A stretch of 64,000 nucleotides of DNA from Streptomyces misionensis (GCF_900104815.1 NZ_FNTD01000004.1:8098951-8162950); one strand, 5' to 3'; positions 1 to 8,715 are shown, counted from the stretch's first letter. Numbers and translations are program-made. Notes: a model not told the origin generated them from the sequence alone.

Positions 1-97
1 CACCGGGGACCCGGACTGACCTGGTCCTCCGAGAAGACCCCGGTGGACGAGGGTCACGCGGCGGCGGAGTTCACCGGAAGCCCTCCTCGCGGTACTC

Positions 98-235
98 CGC
101 GGCCTGATCGAGCTCTCCTACCAGCTGCCCGCCGAGCACAAGATCAGCGACCCGCCCCAGGGCAAACGGATCCTGCGGGACGCCGCCAAGGCCCTCGGCC
201 TGCCCCGCGAGGTCTGGGCCAGCCAGGCGCGGCCA
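98..235 (+). pseudogene. asparagine synthase-like C-terminal fragment
   Basis: About 45 codons read as the segment near the C-terminal end of an asparagine synthase-type amidotransferase: an L-P-x-E-H-K-I stretch, then G-K-R-I-L-R-D-A, then A-L-G-L-P-R-E-V-W. No start codon or N-terminal glutaminase domain precedes it, and the reading frame is lost just after the fragment, where a dehydratase fragment begins in another frame. I read it as a recombination relic, not an expressed gene. Family assignment rests on a short match by eye and is moderate only. Confidence 0.4.
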
Positions 236-237
236 CC

Positions 238-505
238 GAGGACCACCCGCTGCGCCCGACCGTCCCCCACGCCGCCTCCAAGGCCGCCGGCGATCCGGTC
301 GCCCTCAGCCACTGGCACACGTATGGGGCGCCGGTCTGCGTCACCCACTCCTCGAATGTCCAACGACCTGCGGTACGCCATGGACTGGGGCAAGCTCGCC
401 GCCCTCGGCTACAAGCCGGACCACGACTTCCAGGCCGGCCTGGGGGAGACCGCCGACTGGTACCGGCGCAACGTTAACGCCGACCGGTGGGCGCCGCTCG
501 CCTGC
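238..505 (+). pseudogene. dTDP-glucose 4,6-dehydratase fragments
   Basis: Two pieces of a nucleotide-sugar dehydratase of the short-chain dehydrogenase superfamily lie back to back in different frames. The first (about 238-362) has the T-E-D-H-P-L-R-P-T stretch, an A-A-S-K-A-A motif whose Lys equals the catalytic Lys, and V-C-V-T-x-S-S-N. The second (about 359-505) resembles the C-terminal end with Y-x-x-D-W-x-K-L-A-A-L-G-Y-K-P and A-D-W-Y-R-R-N. The roughly 100 residues normally between them are missing, and the catalytic Y of the YxxxK motif is changed to H. It is a deleted relic of a sugar-nucleotide gene, probably from a glycosylation or antibiotic cluster. Confidence 0.55.
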
Positions 506-565
506 AACCCGCTGCCCGCCATGCCCTCACCGCGCGTCACCCCCGACACGTCCCGGGAGCCGCAG

Positions 566-913
566 CATTTCGGCTCGAAGGAGCCGTCCCGGTCGCGAGG
601 CACGACGATCTCCACCGGCCTCACGTCGGTCAGCACCGTCTCGGAGCGTGTGCCGTTGCGCGAGTTGCCACCGGTTCTTGCCCGCCGGAGCGTGCTTGTC
701 ATAGCCGAGGTTATCGGTGATCTCGCCCTCCAGCGCGAACTCCAGCAGCCGCCTGGTCAGCTGCTGCAACAGTCCGCCCTCGCCGGTCAACTGCAGTCCC
801 TCGGCCTGGGCGCGGCTCACCAGCTCGTCGATCAGCTGGGCGTCCACGGCCTTCACCGACACAGCCGCTGCCGACTCGACAGCGTCCTGCTCAGCCACGT
901 TCTCACTGGTCAT
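566..913 (-). pseudogene. IS256-family transposase N-terminal fragment
   Basis: Reading leftwards from an ATG at 913, the first about 75 residues match the N-terminal part of a mutator (IS256) transposase: L-I-D-E-L-V-S-R-A, G-L-L-Q-Q-L-T-R-R-L-L-E, then A-L-E-G-E-I-T-D-N-L-G-Y. After a frameshift near 680 the neighbouring frame continues with N-G-T-R-S-E-T-V-L-T-D and P-R-D-R-D-G-S-F-E-P-K. It stops at about 566. The DDE catalytic domain is absent, so this is an inactive remnant. No terminal repeats were recognised around it. Confidence 0.75.
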
Positions 914-1385
914 CGGGATGGCGTCGACGTCCAGCACCTCGACGGCGGGTCCGGGACTGCTGGTAAGACGACGCGTCCGGGACCGGGATCAGGCCGGTGT
1001 GCCGACCCACCGGAAGGGGCTGCGGGAACCAGGGCGCTGCATACCCCTCCGAAGTGCCGGGGGTAGACAGACTGTGCCCACCCCCATACAGTCCGTACCG
1101 GGCCTGCTACTGCAGGAAAAGGGGGCGGAAAGCGTTTCTTACTGCGGCATTCAACGCTCTCCTGCGCTTTGACGGACTTCTCCCTTCACGCTCACGGGAG
1201 GCCGGGCACGGACCCGGTAGGGCAATTCGGTTCGATCCAGAGGATCCCCGCCGCGACGCGGTATTCGCTGAACGGGAACCTCGCTGCGGCCCCGTTCACG
1301 TCATCACATCAGCGCCGCGACATCTGCCGACGACGGCGCTCATCCATCTCGTCCGCGATAGCTCCAGACGGAAGGAACGGCCAAC
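914..1385. other. intergenic stretch without recognisable gene
   Basis: No reading frame here resembles a known protein. The right part must hold the promoter of the small trefoil-like gene, and an AAGGA ribosome-binding sequence lies just before its ATG at 1386. The left edge is the start of the IS256 remnant. Confidence 0.5.
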
Positions 1386-1892
1386 ATGGCCTTATCGGAA
1401 GCCGACTTCGCGAAGCTCGGAGACACTCCGATCACGATCCAGTCGACGCACTACCCGAACGTGTACCTGCGTATGGACGGGACCGGCGTGACCGCCCCCA
1501 GCGATCCCGGCGGCGGCAAGGTCAACTGTCAGTACGGCACCGGTGCCTGGACGACGTTCAAGGTCCGGCCGCAGGCCGACGGCTCGTACGCGTTCGAGTC
1601 GGTGGCCTTCCCCAGCGTGTTCCTGCGCATGGACGGCACCGGGGTGCCGACCAACATGAGCGGCGGGGGTACGGTCAACTGCCAGTCCTTCATTGGCCCC
1701 TACGAGAAGTTCCGTGCGCGCGCCCAGCCAGACGGTTCGTTCTCCTTCGAGTCGGCGACCTTCACCAACATCTTCCTGCGCATGGTGACCGGCAGCGGGG
1801 TCACCACCGCCACCGGCCCCGGCGGAACGGTGAACTGCCAGTACAACGCCAACGGCGGCGGCGACGAGAAGTTCTTCCTCGACAGGGCATAG
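1386..1892 (+). CDS. triple-repeat beta-trefoil/fascin-like protein
   Basis: The 168-residue product is built from three similar units of about 50 residues. Each has a Y/F-x-N/S-x-Y/F-L-R-M core, with D-G-T-G-V in the first two and T-G-S-G-V in the third. A G-G-x-V-N-C-Q segment follows in each, and aromatic 'F-x-V/A-R-x-Q-x-D-G-S' strands separate units. Three-fold repetition with these spacings is the hallmark of beta-trefoil, fascin/actin-cross-linker or ricin-B-like lectin folds. No signal peptide or membrane segment is seen, so it appears cytoplasmic. The start is supported by AAGGA seven or so bases upstream. It stands alone, followed by a strong hairpin terminator, so it is probably monocistronic. 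Ligand and role cannot be read from the sequence. Confidence 0.8.
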   Translation: MALSEADFAKLGDTPITIQSTHYPNVYLRMDGTGVTAPSDPGGGKVNCQYGTGAWTTFKVRPQADGSYAFESVAFPSVFLRMDGTGVPTNMSGGGTVNCQSFIGPYEKFRARAQPDGSFSFESATFTNIFLRMVTGSGVTTATGPGGTVNCQYNANGGGDEKFFLDRA

Positions 1893-1896
1893 CTTG

Positions 1897-1937
1897 ATCC
1901 CTTCCGGCCCTGTGCTTCGCATTGGGCCGGAAGGGAT
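1897..1937 (+). terminator. rho-independent-type terminator hairpin
   Basis: A perfect 14-bp inverted repeat (ATCCCTTCCGGCCC at 1897-1910 and its complement at 1924-1937) with a 13-base loop begins five bases after the stop codon of the trefoil-like gene. There is no long U-tract, as is usual in Streptomyces. Confidence 0.85.
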
Positions 1938-2495
1938 TGTCGGAGCGGCACTCTCTTGAGGTGTGTACATACACCACGGGCCGCCCACCCCACGCCCGTG
2001 GCGGCGGGCACCACACGGCCGGTACGCGCCGGGTCCGGCGCGGCGTGCGACCGGCTGCTGCAGCAGATGCTCGCGGTCAGGGTGTTGGGGTGCGCGCTAC
2101 GCGTGAAGCCGGCCGGCCTGCGGCTTCGGACGCGGCGGCCAGGGTACGCGGGGACGGGCTGCCGGCCGCGGCGCGGATGAGCCGCATAGCCCGGCCCAGG
2201 ATCCGGCCTGGCACGTACCGGGCGCGGGCGGGCGGCCGGTGGGCGGCGGCCGCGGTGGCCTGTCACAGCTGTCCGGCCCTCGCCTCGTCGGCGCCGGCGC
2301 CCCGGACGAAGGTGATCACGGTGCGGCGGGTGGGCAGCCGACCGTCCAGAGCCCGGCGCGGCGTGCACGCGCACACATGCAGCCCCAGCGCGCCGGCCCG
2401 CCGGGCGGTGCCGTCGAAGGTCCGGATGCCCTTGGCCGTCCGCAACCAGCCGCGCAGTTCGGCGAGTTCGACGGATCCGATCACCGCGGGCGCTA
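1938..2495. other. no supported gene
   Basis: Very G+C-rich sequence; none of the open frames shows a recognisable family. The left end abuts the terminator. The right part is downstream of the broken regulator gene and may hold its decayed 3' portion. Confidence 0.4.
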
Positions 2496-2775
2496 TCAGC
2501 TGACGCCGAGGAGGGCGGCGAGCAGGCGGACGGCGCGACGGGGGACCAGCAGCAGGCGGCCCAGGCTCCGGGACAGCACGACGGCGAGGTAGCGGCCAGT
2601 GTCGCCGGCGGGCCTGGCGCCCAGCGATCCAGTGCTCGACGGTGGACTTGTTGGTCCGTAAAGCGGTGCCGCACTCGGCGGCCACCGCCCGGACCGCCTT
2701 GGCCAGGGCCGCATAGGTCAGCCCGGAGTCGGCGACGAGGTTCCCCAGCTGGTGGTTCGGCGTGCGCGTGGTCAT
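2496..2775 (-). pseudogene. XRE-like regulator N-terminal fragment
   Basis: From ATG 2775 leftwards the first about 50 residues resemble the N-terminus of a widespread Streptomyces regulator: N-H-Q-L-G-x-L-x-A-x-x-G-L-T-Y-A-A-L-A, then A-V-A-A-E-C-G, then R-T-N-K-S-T-V-E-H-W-I-A-G. Near 2610 the frame shifts; the continuation Y-L-A-V-V-L-S-R-S-L-G-R lies in another frame. The downstream ligand or TPR region is not recognisable. I infer a broken helix-turn-helix regulator with no reliable target. Confidence 0.45.
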
Positions 2776-2810
2776 GAGTACCTGCCCGTATACCGGCCAA
2801 GACGACGATC

Positions 2811-3160
2811 ATGGCCAACACCTCGGGCAGGGACCGGCAGACCCTCACGTTCGAGCGTCAGCAGGAGTTCTGGGCGAGCGGGTTCCGCGGTGCGGGGTGG
2901 CAGTCCGAGCGGTTCGTCGAGGGCATGGCGAACTACGACCGCGTGCTGCGGCCATTCGTCAACCAGATCCAAGGTGAAGTCAACCCGCGCCTGCTGCGCC
3001 TGGGCCTGCCGATGGCCCAGCGCGCCATCGACGTCTTCCGGGCCACCACCGCACTGGCCTGCTTCCTGCACCTCCCGACCTGGCCGCGCGCCTTTCCGCG
3101 CAGGACCGCGGTGGCGACTGGCAGCTCCCCGAGAATCCGGTACCGACCAGCACCCCATGA
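2811..3160 (+). pseudogene. hypothetical protein gene with a frameshift
   Basis: A frame opens at ATG 2811 with a plausible hydrophilic protein sequence (F-E-R-Q-Q-E-F-W-A-S-G-F-R then N-Q-I-Q-G-E-V-N-P-R-L-L-R). It is convincing for about 90 residues. Around 3078 the coding look moves to the next frame (D-L-A-A-R-L-S-A-Q-D-R-G-G-D-W), which ends at TGA 3158-3160, giving an ancestral length of about 117. I do not recognise the family. It lies tail to tail with the LysR gene. Confidence 0.4.
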
Positions 3161-3573
3161 AGGCCACAGCGCGGTTCACACCGCTTGGCCCGTACGAGAT
3201 TCGACGGTATACGTCCTGGTGCCGGCACCACACTCACACCATGCCGGCCCGCGCGTCATCAGAAGTCCGGTGCGATCTGGCAGTTCACCGCCACCGGCGG
3301 ATAGCCGGACGCGCACTGTGCCGGCCCTGCTGGCGCCGCCGCCGTCAGGTGGGTCTGAACGCGGCCGGCCGGTGGACCTGTCTCGCATGGCAGACATGCC
3401 CTGGCTCACGCCGGGACCGGAGACCTCTTGAAACGAAATGATCCAACACGCCTGCGGCGCGGCCGGCTTCGTCCTGTGATCACTGATGAGGCCACACGAT
3501 AATGGGCTGTTTTGTCCGGGATGGCTGGTGTCTTCACTCCTCAAGGCGTTGAGGCGGCCGGACTCCAGCAGTG
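3161..3573. other. convergent intergenic region
   Basis: Between the broken hypothetical gene and the 3' end of the LysR gene. I see no convincing coding sequence. Both neighbours are transcribed towards this region, so it should contain transcription end points. Confidence 0.4.
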
Positions 3574-4485
3574 TCACGGTCTGGGTGCGCGGGCCGCGGC
3601 GGTGTCGTGGAGGAGTCCGGCGAAGGTCAGGGCGGCGGGGGTGAGCGGGTGATCGGTCATGTGGACCAGGAGGATGCGGCGGATCGGGGCCGGCGGCTGG
3701 AGGGGCAGGACGCTGACGCCGGGGCGGGTGCCTTCCAGAGCCAGGGTGGGTGCGAGGGCGACGCCGATGCCGGCGGCGGCCATGGCCTGGGCTTCCTGGT
3801 AGTCGTGGGCCTCGTAGACGATGTGGGGCTCGAAGCCGACGGCGCGGCAGCCGCGGACGAGGGCTTCGGCCACCGGGTGATGGTCGGCGCGGGTGATCCA
3901 GGGGTCGTGGGCGAAGTCGGCGAGTGAGGCGGTGCCGCGGCCGGCGAGTGGATGGTGGTCGCTGACGAGAAGGGCCGGTGGGTCGTCGAGGAGGGGGGTG
4001 ACGACGATGTCCTTCCGGTCGATCCGGTTCCAGTCGTAGTCCCACATCAGCGACAGCTCGATCTCCCGGTTCTCCAGCATGGTCCACAGCCCGGCGATGC
4101 GGGCGCTGCGGACGGTCAGCCGTACGCCGGGGTGGGCGTCACGGAAGGCGATCACGGCCTGCGGGAGGAGCGAGGCGCCGACGGTGGGGAAGGTGCCGAT
4201 GCGCAGGGTGCCCGCGCGCAGGCCGGCGTAGTCGGCGAGTTCGTTTTCCGCGGCCTGCAGTTCGCGTTCGATCCGTTGTCCTCGTTCGGCCAGCGCCCGG
4301 CCGGCGTCGGTGAGGGTGACGCCCCGGGCGTGGCGTTCCAGCAGGGGCTGGCCCGCCTCCGTTTCCAGGCGGCTGATCTGCTGCGACACCGCTGACGGCG
4401 TGTAGTTCAGGGCGCGGGCGGTCGCGGTCACCGAGCCGCGCCGGGCGACCTCCGTGAACAGCAGGATGCGCCGGACGTCGAGCAT
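3574..4485 (-). CDS. LysR-family transcriptional regulator
   Basis: The 303-residue product has the standard LysR layout. Residues 1-60 form a winged helix-turn-helix (L-L-F-T-E-V-A-R-R-G-S-V-T-A-T-A then S-A-V-S-Q-Q-I-S-R-L-E). A linker helix and a substrate-binding domain (about 90-295) with L-R-I-G-T-F-P-T-V and A-A-G-I-G-V-A-L-A-P follow. I chose ATG 4485 because GGAGG (4493-4497) sits 7 bases upstream; a start seven codons further out would lack that site. It is divergent from prpF-dctA, the classical arrangement for a LysR protein that controls the adjacent operon and itself. The natural effector is probably the tricarboxylate or dicarboxylate handled by that operon (inference). Confidence 0.93.
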   Translation of the reverse strand: MLDVRRILLFTEVARRGSVTATARALNYTPSAVSQQISRLETEAGQPLLERHARGVTLTDAGRALAERGQRIERELQAAENELADYAGLRAGTLRIGTFPTVGASLLPQAVIAFRDAHPGVRLTVRSARIAGLWTMLENREIELSLMWDYDWNRIDRKDIVVTPLLDDPPALLVSDHHPLAGRGTASLADFAHDPWITRADHHPVAEALVRGCRAVGFEPHIVYEAHDYQEAQAMAAAGIGVALAPTLALEGTRPGVSVLPLQPPAPIRRILLVHMTDHPLTPAALTFAGLLHDTAAARAPRP

Positions 4486-4631
4486 GCCGCCACCTCCAGT
4501 ATTCACTCCAGCTTAATAGCCATGCAGATTTCCGAGATTGTACTTCACGCTGCCGTAACCCACCGTGGAGGACACCACGCACGGCGAGACCGTCGGTGGA
4601 CTTCCCCTTTCATGGCTGTGAGGAGTCGGTT
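4486..4631. promoter_or_regulatory. divergent control region of LysR and prpF-dctA
   Basis: The 146 bases between the two divergent start codons must hold both promoters and the LysR operator. It is less G+C-rich around 4508-4550 than its surroundings, as expected of promoters. I could not single out one T-N11-A operator. On the prpF side, GTGAGGAG (4618-4625) is a ribosome-binding site that favours the GTG start at 4632 over the in-frame GTG at 4596. Confidence 0.5.
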
Positions 4632-5750
4632 GTGCTGCGTCTGCAGGGTGAGATGATCCGCGGAGGAACCAGCAAGTGCTGGATCTTCGACCACCGCGAC
4701 GTGGCCGCCACGGGCGTGGACGTCGATACCCTCCTGCTTGCCGCCTTCAACGCCGCCGACCCCCGCCAGATCGACGGTGTCGGGGGCGCCTCCTCCACCA
4801 CCTCCAAGGCCGCCGTCGTACAGGCGTCGACCCGGCCGGGCGTGGATGTCGAGTACGCCTTCGCGCAGGTCGGGATCGGCGACGAGCGCGTGGAATGGGC
4901 CAGCAACTGCGGCAACTGCGCCACCGCCGTGGCCCTGTACGCCGTCCACCACGATCTCGTGCCGATCACATCGGACACCACCACCGTCCGCATGCTCAAC
5001 GTCAACACCGGGGCCCGCCTGACCGGCACCATCCCCACCCCCGCGGGCGTGGCCCCGGAGGAGGGCACGGCCGTGGTGCCGGGCACCTCGGCGCCGGGTG
5101 TGCCGGTCCTGCTCGGGTTTCAGGACCCGGCGGGCTCGACGACCGGCCGGGCACTGCCGACCGGCCGGGCACTGGACGAGCTGACCGGCCCGGACGGCCC
5201 CGTCGAGGTATCCCTGGTGGACGCCGGGGCGCCCGCCGCGCTGTTCGAGGCCAAGGCGTTCGGCCTCGACGGCACGGAATCCCTCACCGCGTTCGCCACC
5301 GCGGTGCCCGCGCTGACGCTGCTGCGCCGCCAGGCAGCACTCGCCATGGGCCTGGCCCGCGAGGGCGATCCGGTCAGCCACGCGGTGCCGAAAGTCGGCA
5401 TCGTCGCCCGCCCCGCCCCCTATCGCACCACTCAGGGCACACTCGTCAACCAGGACGAGTACGACCTGGCCGTGCGCATGGTCTCCATGCACGCCCCGCA
5501 CCCGGCGATCGGCCTGACCTCCGCCGTGGCCCTGGCCACGGCCGCCGCCACCTCCGGCACCCTCGCCCACCGCGTCGCCCGGCAGACCGCCGACGGCACG
5601 CTGCGCCTGGGCTCCCCCGCCGGCGTGGTCACCACCCGAGCCGTCCCCGCACCGGAGGGCGCGTCCCCCACGGTGCTCCTGCACCGCGCCGCCCGGCGTA
5701 TCGCCCGAGCCGAACTCCTCGTTCCCGTCCTGGAAGGACGCCCCGCATGA
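4632..5750 (+). CDS. prpF: PrpF/AcnD-accessory family isomerase
   Basis: The 372-residue product belongs to the PrpF family, cofactor-free enzymes that move double bonds in 2-methylaconitate and related acids. It carries the family's R-G-G-T-S-K motif at residues 10-15 and the A-S-N-C-G-N-C motif (90-96) with the conserved Cys in the active site. A G-V-G-G-A-S-S-T-T-S-K segment lies between them, and the length is typical. The stop codon overlaps the ATG of the symporter gene (ATGA), so the two are translationally coupled. No prpD/acnD or prpC genes lie nearby, so the role may be in use of an imported unsaturated tri- or dicarboxylate rather than propionate breakdown. The exact substrate is unknown. 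Confidence 0.9.
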   Translation: MLRLQGEMIRGGTSKCWIFDHRDVAATGVDVDTLLLAAFNAADPRQIDGVGGASSTTSKAAVVQASTRPGVDVEYAFAQVGIGDERVEWASNCGNCATAVALYAVHHDLVPITSDTTTVRMLNVNTGARLTGTIPTPAGVAPEEGTAVVPGTSAPGVPVLLGFQDPAGSTTGRALPTGRALDELTGPDGPVEVSLVDAGAPAALFEAKAFGLDGTESLTAFATAVPALTLLRRQAALAMGLAREGDPVSHAVPKVGIVARPAPYRTTQGTLVNQDEYDLAVRMVSMHAPHPAIGLTSAVALATAAATSGTLAHRVARQTADGTLRLGSPAGVVTTRAVPAPEGASPTVLLHRAARRIARAELLVPVLEGRPA

Positions 5751-7144
5751 GCCGCAACGACGCCGCCCCGGGTACCGTCACCCCACCACCGGGCCGCATC
5801 CGACGGATGCTGTCCCACCTGTACGTCCAGTGCCTGATCGCCGTCCTCCTCGGCGCCGCCGTGGGCGGGCTGTGGCCGTCTGCCGGTGCTGACCTCAAGC
5901 CGCTCGGCGACGGCTTCATCGCGCTGGTGAAGATGCTCATCGCGCCGATCATCTTCTGCACGGTCGTCCACGGCATCGCCTCTATGGGCAACGTCCGCAC
6001 GGTCGGCCGCGTGACCCTGAAGGCCCTTGTGTACTTCGAGGTGCTGACCACCGTGGCCATGGTGATCGGCCTGGTCGTCGTCAACGTCGTGAAGCCGGGC
6101 AGCGGTCTGCACATCGACCTCTCGACCCTGTCCACCAAGGGCCTGCCGCCGGAGGCGGCCACGGCCCACGAGGGCTTCGCCGCCTTCCTCCTCGCCATCA
6201 TCCCGGCCACCCTGGTCAGCGCCCTGACCGGCAACGAGATCCTGCCGGTGCTGCTGGTGTCGGTGCTCATCGGCTTCGGCCTGCACGCCAGCGGGGAGGC
6301 CGGCCTGAGCATCGCCCGGAGCATCGAGAAGTTCTCCGCGCTTTTGTTCACGCTCATCCGCTGGATCATGCGGCTCGCCCCCGTCGGCGCGTTCGGCTCG
6401 ATGGCCTTCACCATCGGCAACTACGGCCTGGGCACCCTGCGTCACCTGGCCCTGTTGGTAGGCTCGTTCTGGCTGGCCGCCCTTTTTTTCGTCCTGGTCG
6501 TCCTCGCGACCGTGATGCGCCTGAACGGACTGCGGCTGTTGCCCTTCCTGCACTACATCAGGGAAGAGCTGCTGATCGTCCTCGGCACCTCCTCCACCGA
6601 GCCCGTCCTGCCGCGCATGATGGCCAAGCTCCAGCACGCGGGCGCCTCGAAACCGGTCGTCGGCATCACGCTGCCCGCCGGGTACTCCTTCAACCTCGAC
6701 GGCACCGCCATCTACCTGACCATGGGCTCGGTCTTCCTCGCCCAGGCCGTCGGCATCGACCTCAGCCTCACCCAGCAGCTGGGCATGCTCGCCGTCATGC
6801 TGCTCACCTCCAAGGGTGCCGCAGGCGTCACCGGCTCCGGCTTCGTCGCACTGGCCGCCACGCTCAGCGCGGTTCCACACGTCCCGGTCGCCGCCCTCGC
6901 GCTGATCTTCGGAGTCGACCGGTTCATGTCCGAAGCCCGCGCCCTGACCAGCCTGGTCGGCAACGGCGTCGCCACCCTGGCCGTCGCCCGCTGGGAGGGC
7001 GAACTCGACGAGGACCGCGCCAGGGCCGTCCTGCGCGGAGAGATCCCCTACGCCCCCACCCCCGCTCCTTCTACGGTGCCGGCCGAGCCCGATCCCAAGC
7101 AGACGCCCGCACCAACCCGCGACCGAGTTCCCGCCGCAAGCTGA
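5747..7144 (+). CDS. dctA: dicarboxylate/cation symporter, DctA-like
   Basis: The 465-residue product is a DAACS-family (PF00375) symporter for C4-dicarboxylates with H+ or Na+. Hydrophobic segments are spaced as in the eight-helix, two-hairpin fold. Family motifs visible include V-K-M-L-I-A-P-I-I-F (about 65), a G-T-S-S-T-E-P-V-L-P hairpin, P-A-G-Y-S-F-N-L-D-G-T-A-I-Y and S-K-G-A-A-G-V-T-G-S-G-F. The start codon overlaps the prpF stop by 4 bp, which fixes both the start and the operon. The Pro-rich tail after residue 435 is cytoplasmic and not conserved. With prpF and the LysR gene it forms a self-contained organic-acid uptake and isomerisation unit. Confidence 0.95.
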   Translation: MSRNDAAPGTVTPPPGRIRRMLSHLYVQCLIAVLLGAAVGGLWPSAGADLKPLGDGFIALVKMLIAPIIFCTVVHGIASMGNVRTVGRVTLKALVYFEVLTTVAMVIGLVVVNVVKPGSGLHIDLSTLSTKGLPPEAATAHEGFAAFLLAIIPATLVSALTGNEILPVLLVSVLIGFGLHASGEAGLSIARSIEKFSALLFTLIRWIMRLAPVGAFGSMAFTIGNYGLGTLRHLALLVGSFWLAALFFVLVVLATVMRLNGLRLLPFLHYIREELLIVLGTSSTEPVLPRMMAKLQHAGASKPVVGITLPAGYSFNLDGTAIYLTMGSVFLAQAVGIDLSLTQQLGMLAVMLLTSKGAAGVTGSGFVALAATLSAVPHVPVAALALIFGVDRFMSEARALTSLVGNGVATLAVARWEGELDEDRARAVLRGEIPYAPTPAPSTVPAEPDPKQTPAPTRDRVPAAS

Positions 7145-7990
7145 AGTCGTTGGGGAGAGCCGGCCTGAAGCAGACGCTCCAGGCCGGCCCGACGCGGTCC
7201 CGGGCGTTGAGCGCCTGGCGCAGCAAATGCTCGATGAGAAGCGGGTCCGACGCGGAGGCGAGGGCAAGACGCGTACGGACGTCAGCACGCCTGCCCGACT
7301 TCTTGCCGAAGCGGACAGGCGGCGTCCTCTCCTGATCGATACGGACCCCGCCCACGGTTTCGAGACTGGGCGGAGCCGGCCGTCCGCCCCGTGTTCGCCG
7401 ACCTGAGCTGACCGGCGCAGTACACCGTCCGCCGGCGGGAGCACCAGGAGGAGCTGCGCCGGGCCGAGCGGGAGGCCCGCCGTCCGGTGTGCACGGGCTG
7501 CGGCCCCCGGTTCACCGACGAACGGTGGAAGGCCATCGAGCACACCGGGTCGGGAGCCCCGCAGGAGGCCTAACCGCACCTGTGCGACGACTCCGAAGCG
7601 AGAAGGGCATCCGCTGGGGCAAACGCCCGCTCATGACAGCAGCCTGACAAACGCTCCGGCCGTTCAGACCACCAACGCCGCCTGCATCGCACGGAATGTC
7701 TCACGCAGTTCCCACGTGGCGAACCTGCGAGACCTGTGCGACCTGGACTACGGCGAGCACAGCGTCTTCCCCGTCTACGGCGGCAAGTGACGCCAGACCG
7801 ACGCCACCCCGCGCCGGCACGGGTCGGCACGACGCACCAGCCGGATCGCGCGCCGCGCCATCACGACATGCCGAGCCCGTGCCCCACCCCCTGCCGCCAT
7901 GCACCGCACGGTGCTCACCTGCTCCGAGGCCGCGGCTGCCGTTCAGGCCCGGCCGAAATGGCGCCGCCCGTGCGGCGCTGGCGGCCGCGG
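7145..7990. other. region of short relics
   Basis: No intact gene. Apart from the zinc-ribbon fragment listed separately (7415-7573) there is a short coding-like run near 7710-7790 (L-R-D-L-C-D-L-D-Y-G-E-H-S-V-F-P) that ends in TGA and that I cannot assign. The rest shows no recognisable protein. Confidence 0.4.
7415..7573 (+). pseudogene. C-x2-C zinc-ribbon-like gene fragment
   Basis: A short in-frame run has a charged helix (R-R-R-E-H-Q-E-E-L-R-R-A-E-R-E-A) followed by V-C-T-G-C-G-P-R-F-T-D-E-R-W, then a TAA. After it comes P-H-L-C-D-D-S in the same frame, as if a second C-x2-C knuckle had been mutated. Similar small proteins are common in Streptomyces plasmids and integrative elements (from memory). 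It has neither a start nor an intact second zinc pair, so it is a relic. Confidence 0.3.
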
Positions 7991-7994
7991 CGTT

Positions 7995-8168
7995 GGCCTC
8001 TCGCCATCACCTTGGACGCCGTCGTTGTCAACGTCTCCTGCCCTCCATCCGGCGCGACGCCGGCGGCGGCGTCACCGGCCTGCACCGGGTCGTCGACGGC
8101 TACACCCTGATGTTCGCCGCTTTGCTGCCGTCCGCCGTACAGCTCGCCGGGTGCCGGCCGACGTCTGA
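7995..8168 (+). pseudogene. DHA2-type MFS transporter fragment
   Basis: Two frames joined by a one-base shift near 8060 read as the first helices of an EmrB/QacA-type drug exporter. The first is A-I-T-L-D-A-V-V-V-N-V; the second is G-G-G-V-T-G-L-H-R-V-V-D-G-Y-T-L-M-F-A-A-L-L. These are the motif D1 region and the second helix of the 14-helix family. Nothing of the remaining 400 or so residues is present. The fragment abuts the PhzF relic on the opposite strand. Confidence 0.55.
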
Positions 8169-8205
8169 GGGGGCGATCCTGCCTGGCGTGTCGGCAAAGG
8201 CGTCA

Positions 8206-8715
8206 GCGGGGGAGGAGCACGGCTGTGCCGGTGACCCGGACCCGGGCGTCCTCGGGTGTCACGCCGATGACGAGCTCGCTCGGGCGGCCCATGTCCTCCC
8301 CCTGCCGCACCGTGATGTCCGCAGGCCCGGTGAACAGGCCCAGGTCGCGGAGGTAGCCGCCGAACGCGGCTGCCGCCGCGCCCGTCGCCGGGTCTTCCAC
8401 GACACCGCCGACGGGAACGGGTTCCGGGCGTGGAAGGGGCGGGGGGACTCGCGCCACACCAGGTCGATGGTGGTCCAGCCGTACCGGTGCATGACGCCGG
8501 CGGGCGCGTCGACATCGTAGTCGAGCGCGGCCGGCCGTTCGCGGGAGGCCGCGGCCGGCACCAGGTAGTCGTTGCCACCGAAGGCGACGTGCGCCGGCAA
8601 CGCGGGGTCGAGGTCAGACGCGCTCCAGCCGAGGGCCGCGAGGGCGTCCTCCACCTCGACCGTGAACGCCTGGCGGGACCGGGTCGGCACACTGGACGCC
8701 TTCGGTATGCCCCGG
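8206..8715 (-). pseudogene. PhzF-family isomerase, truncated and frameshifted
   Basis: The minus strand encodes the C-terminal half of a PhzF/YddE-type protein: A-F-T-V-E-V-E-D-A-L-A-A-L-G-W, a H-V-A-F-G-G-N-D-Y-L-V-P segment, and, after a frameshift near 8420, G-G-V-V-E-D-P-A-T-G-A-A-A-A-A-F-G-G-Y-L. The last is the signature E-D-P-A-T-G-S/A loop of the second domain. The N-terminal domain with the catalytic Glu is missing. The frameshift falls between A-R-N-P-F-P and V-G-G-V. It is a degraded gene of unknown original substrate. Confidence 0.75.

Noticed and set aside
43..1066. Long overlapping frames at the left end as intact genes
   Set aside because: They are chimeric frames over gene fragments; only short segments resemble proteins.
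4676..7144. 822-codon plus-strand frame starting inside prpF
   Set aside because: Only the part from ATG 5747 is the symporter; the upstream extension is an Arg/Pro-rich out-of-frame reading of prpF.
5432..7579. 715-codon minus-strand frame across dctA
   Set aside because: Antisense shadow of the symporter and prpF genes with no family features; codon bias explains its openness.
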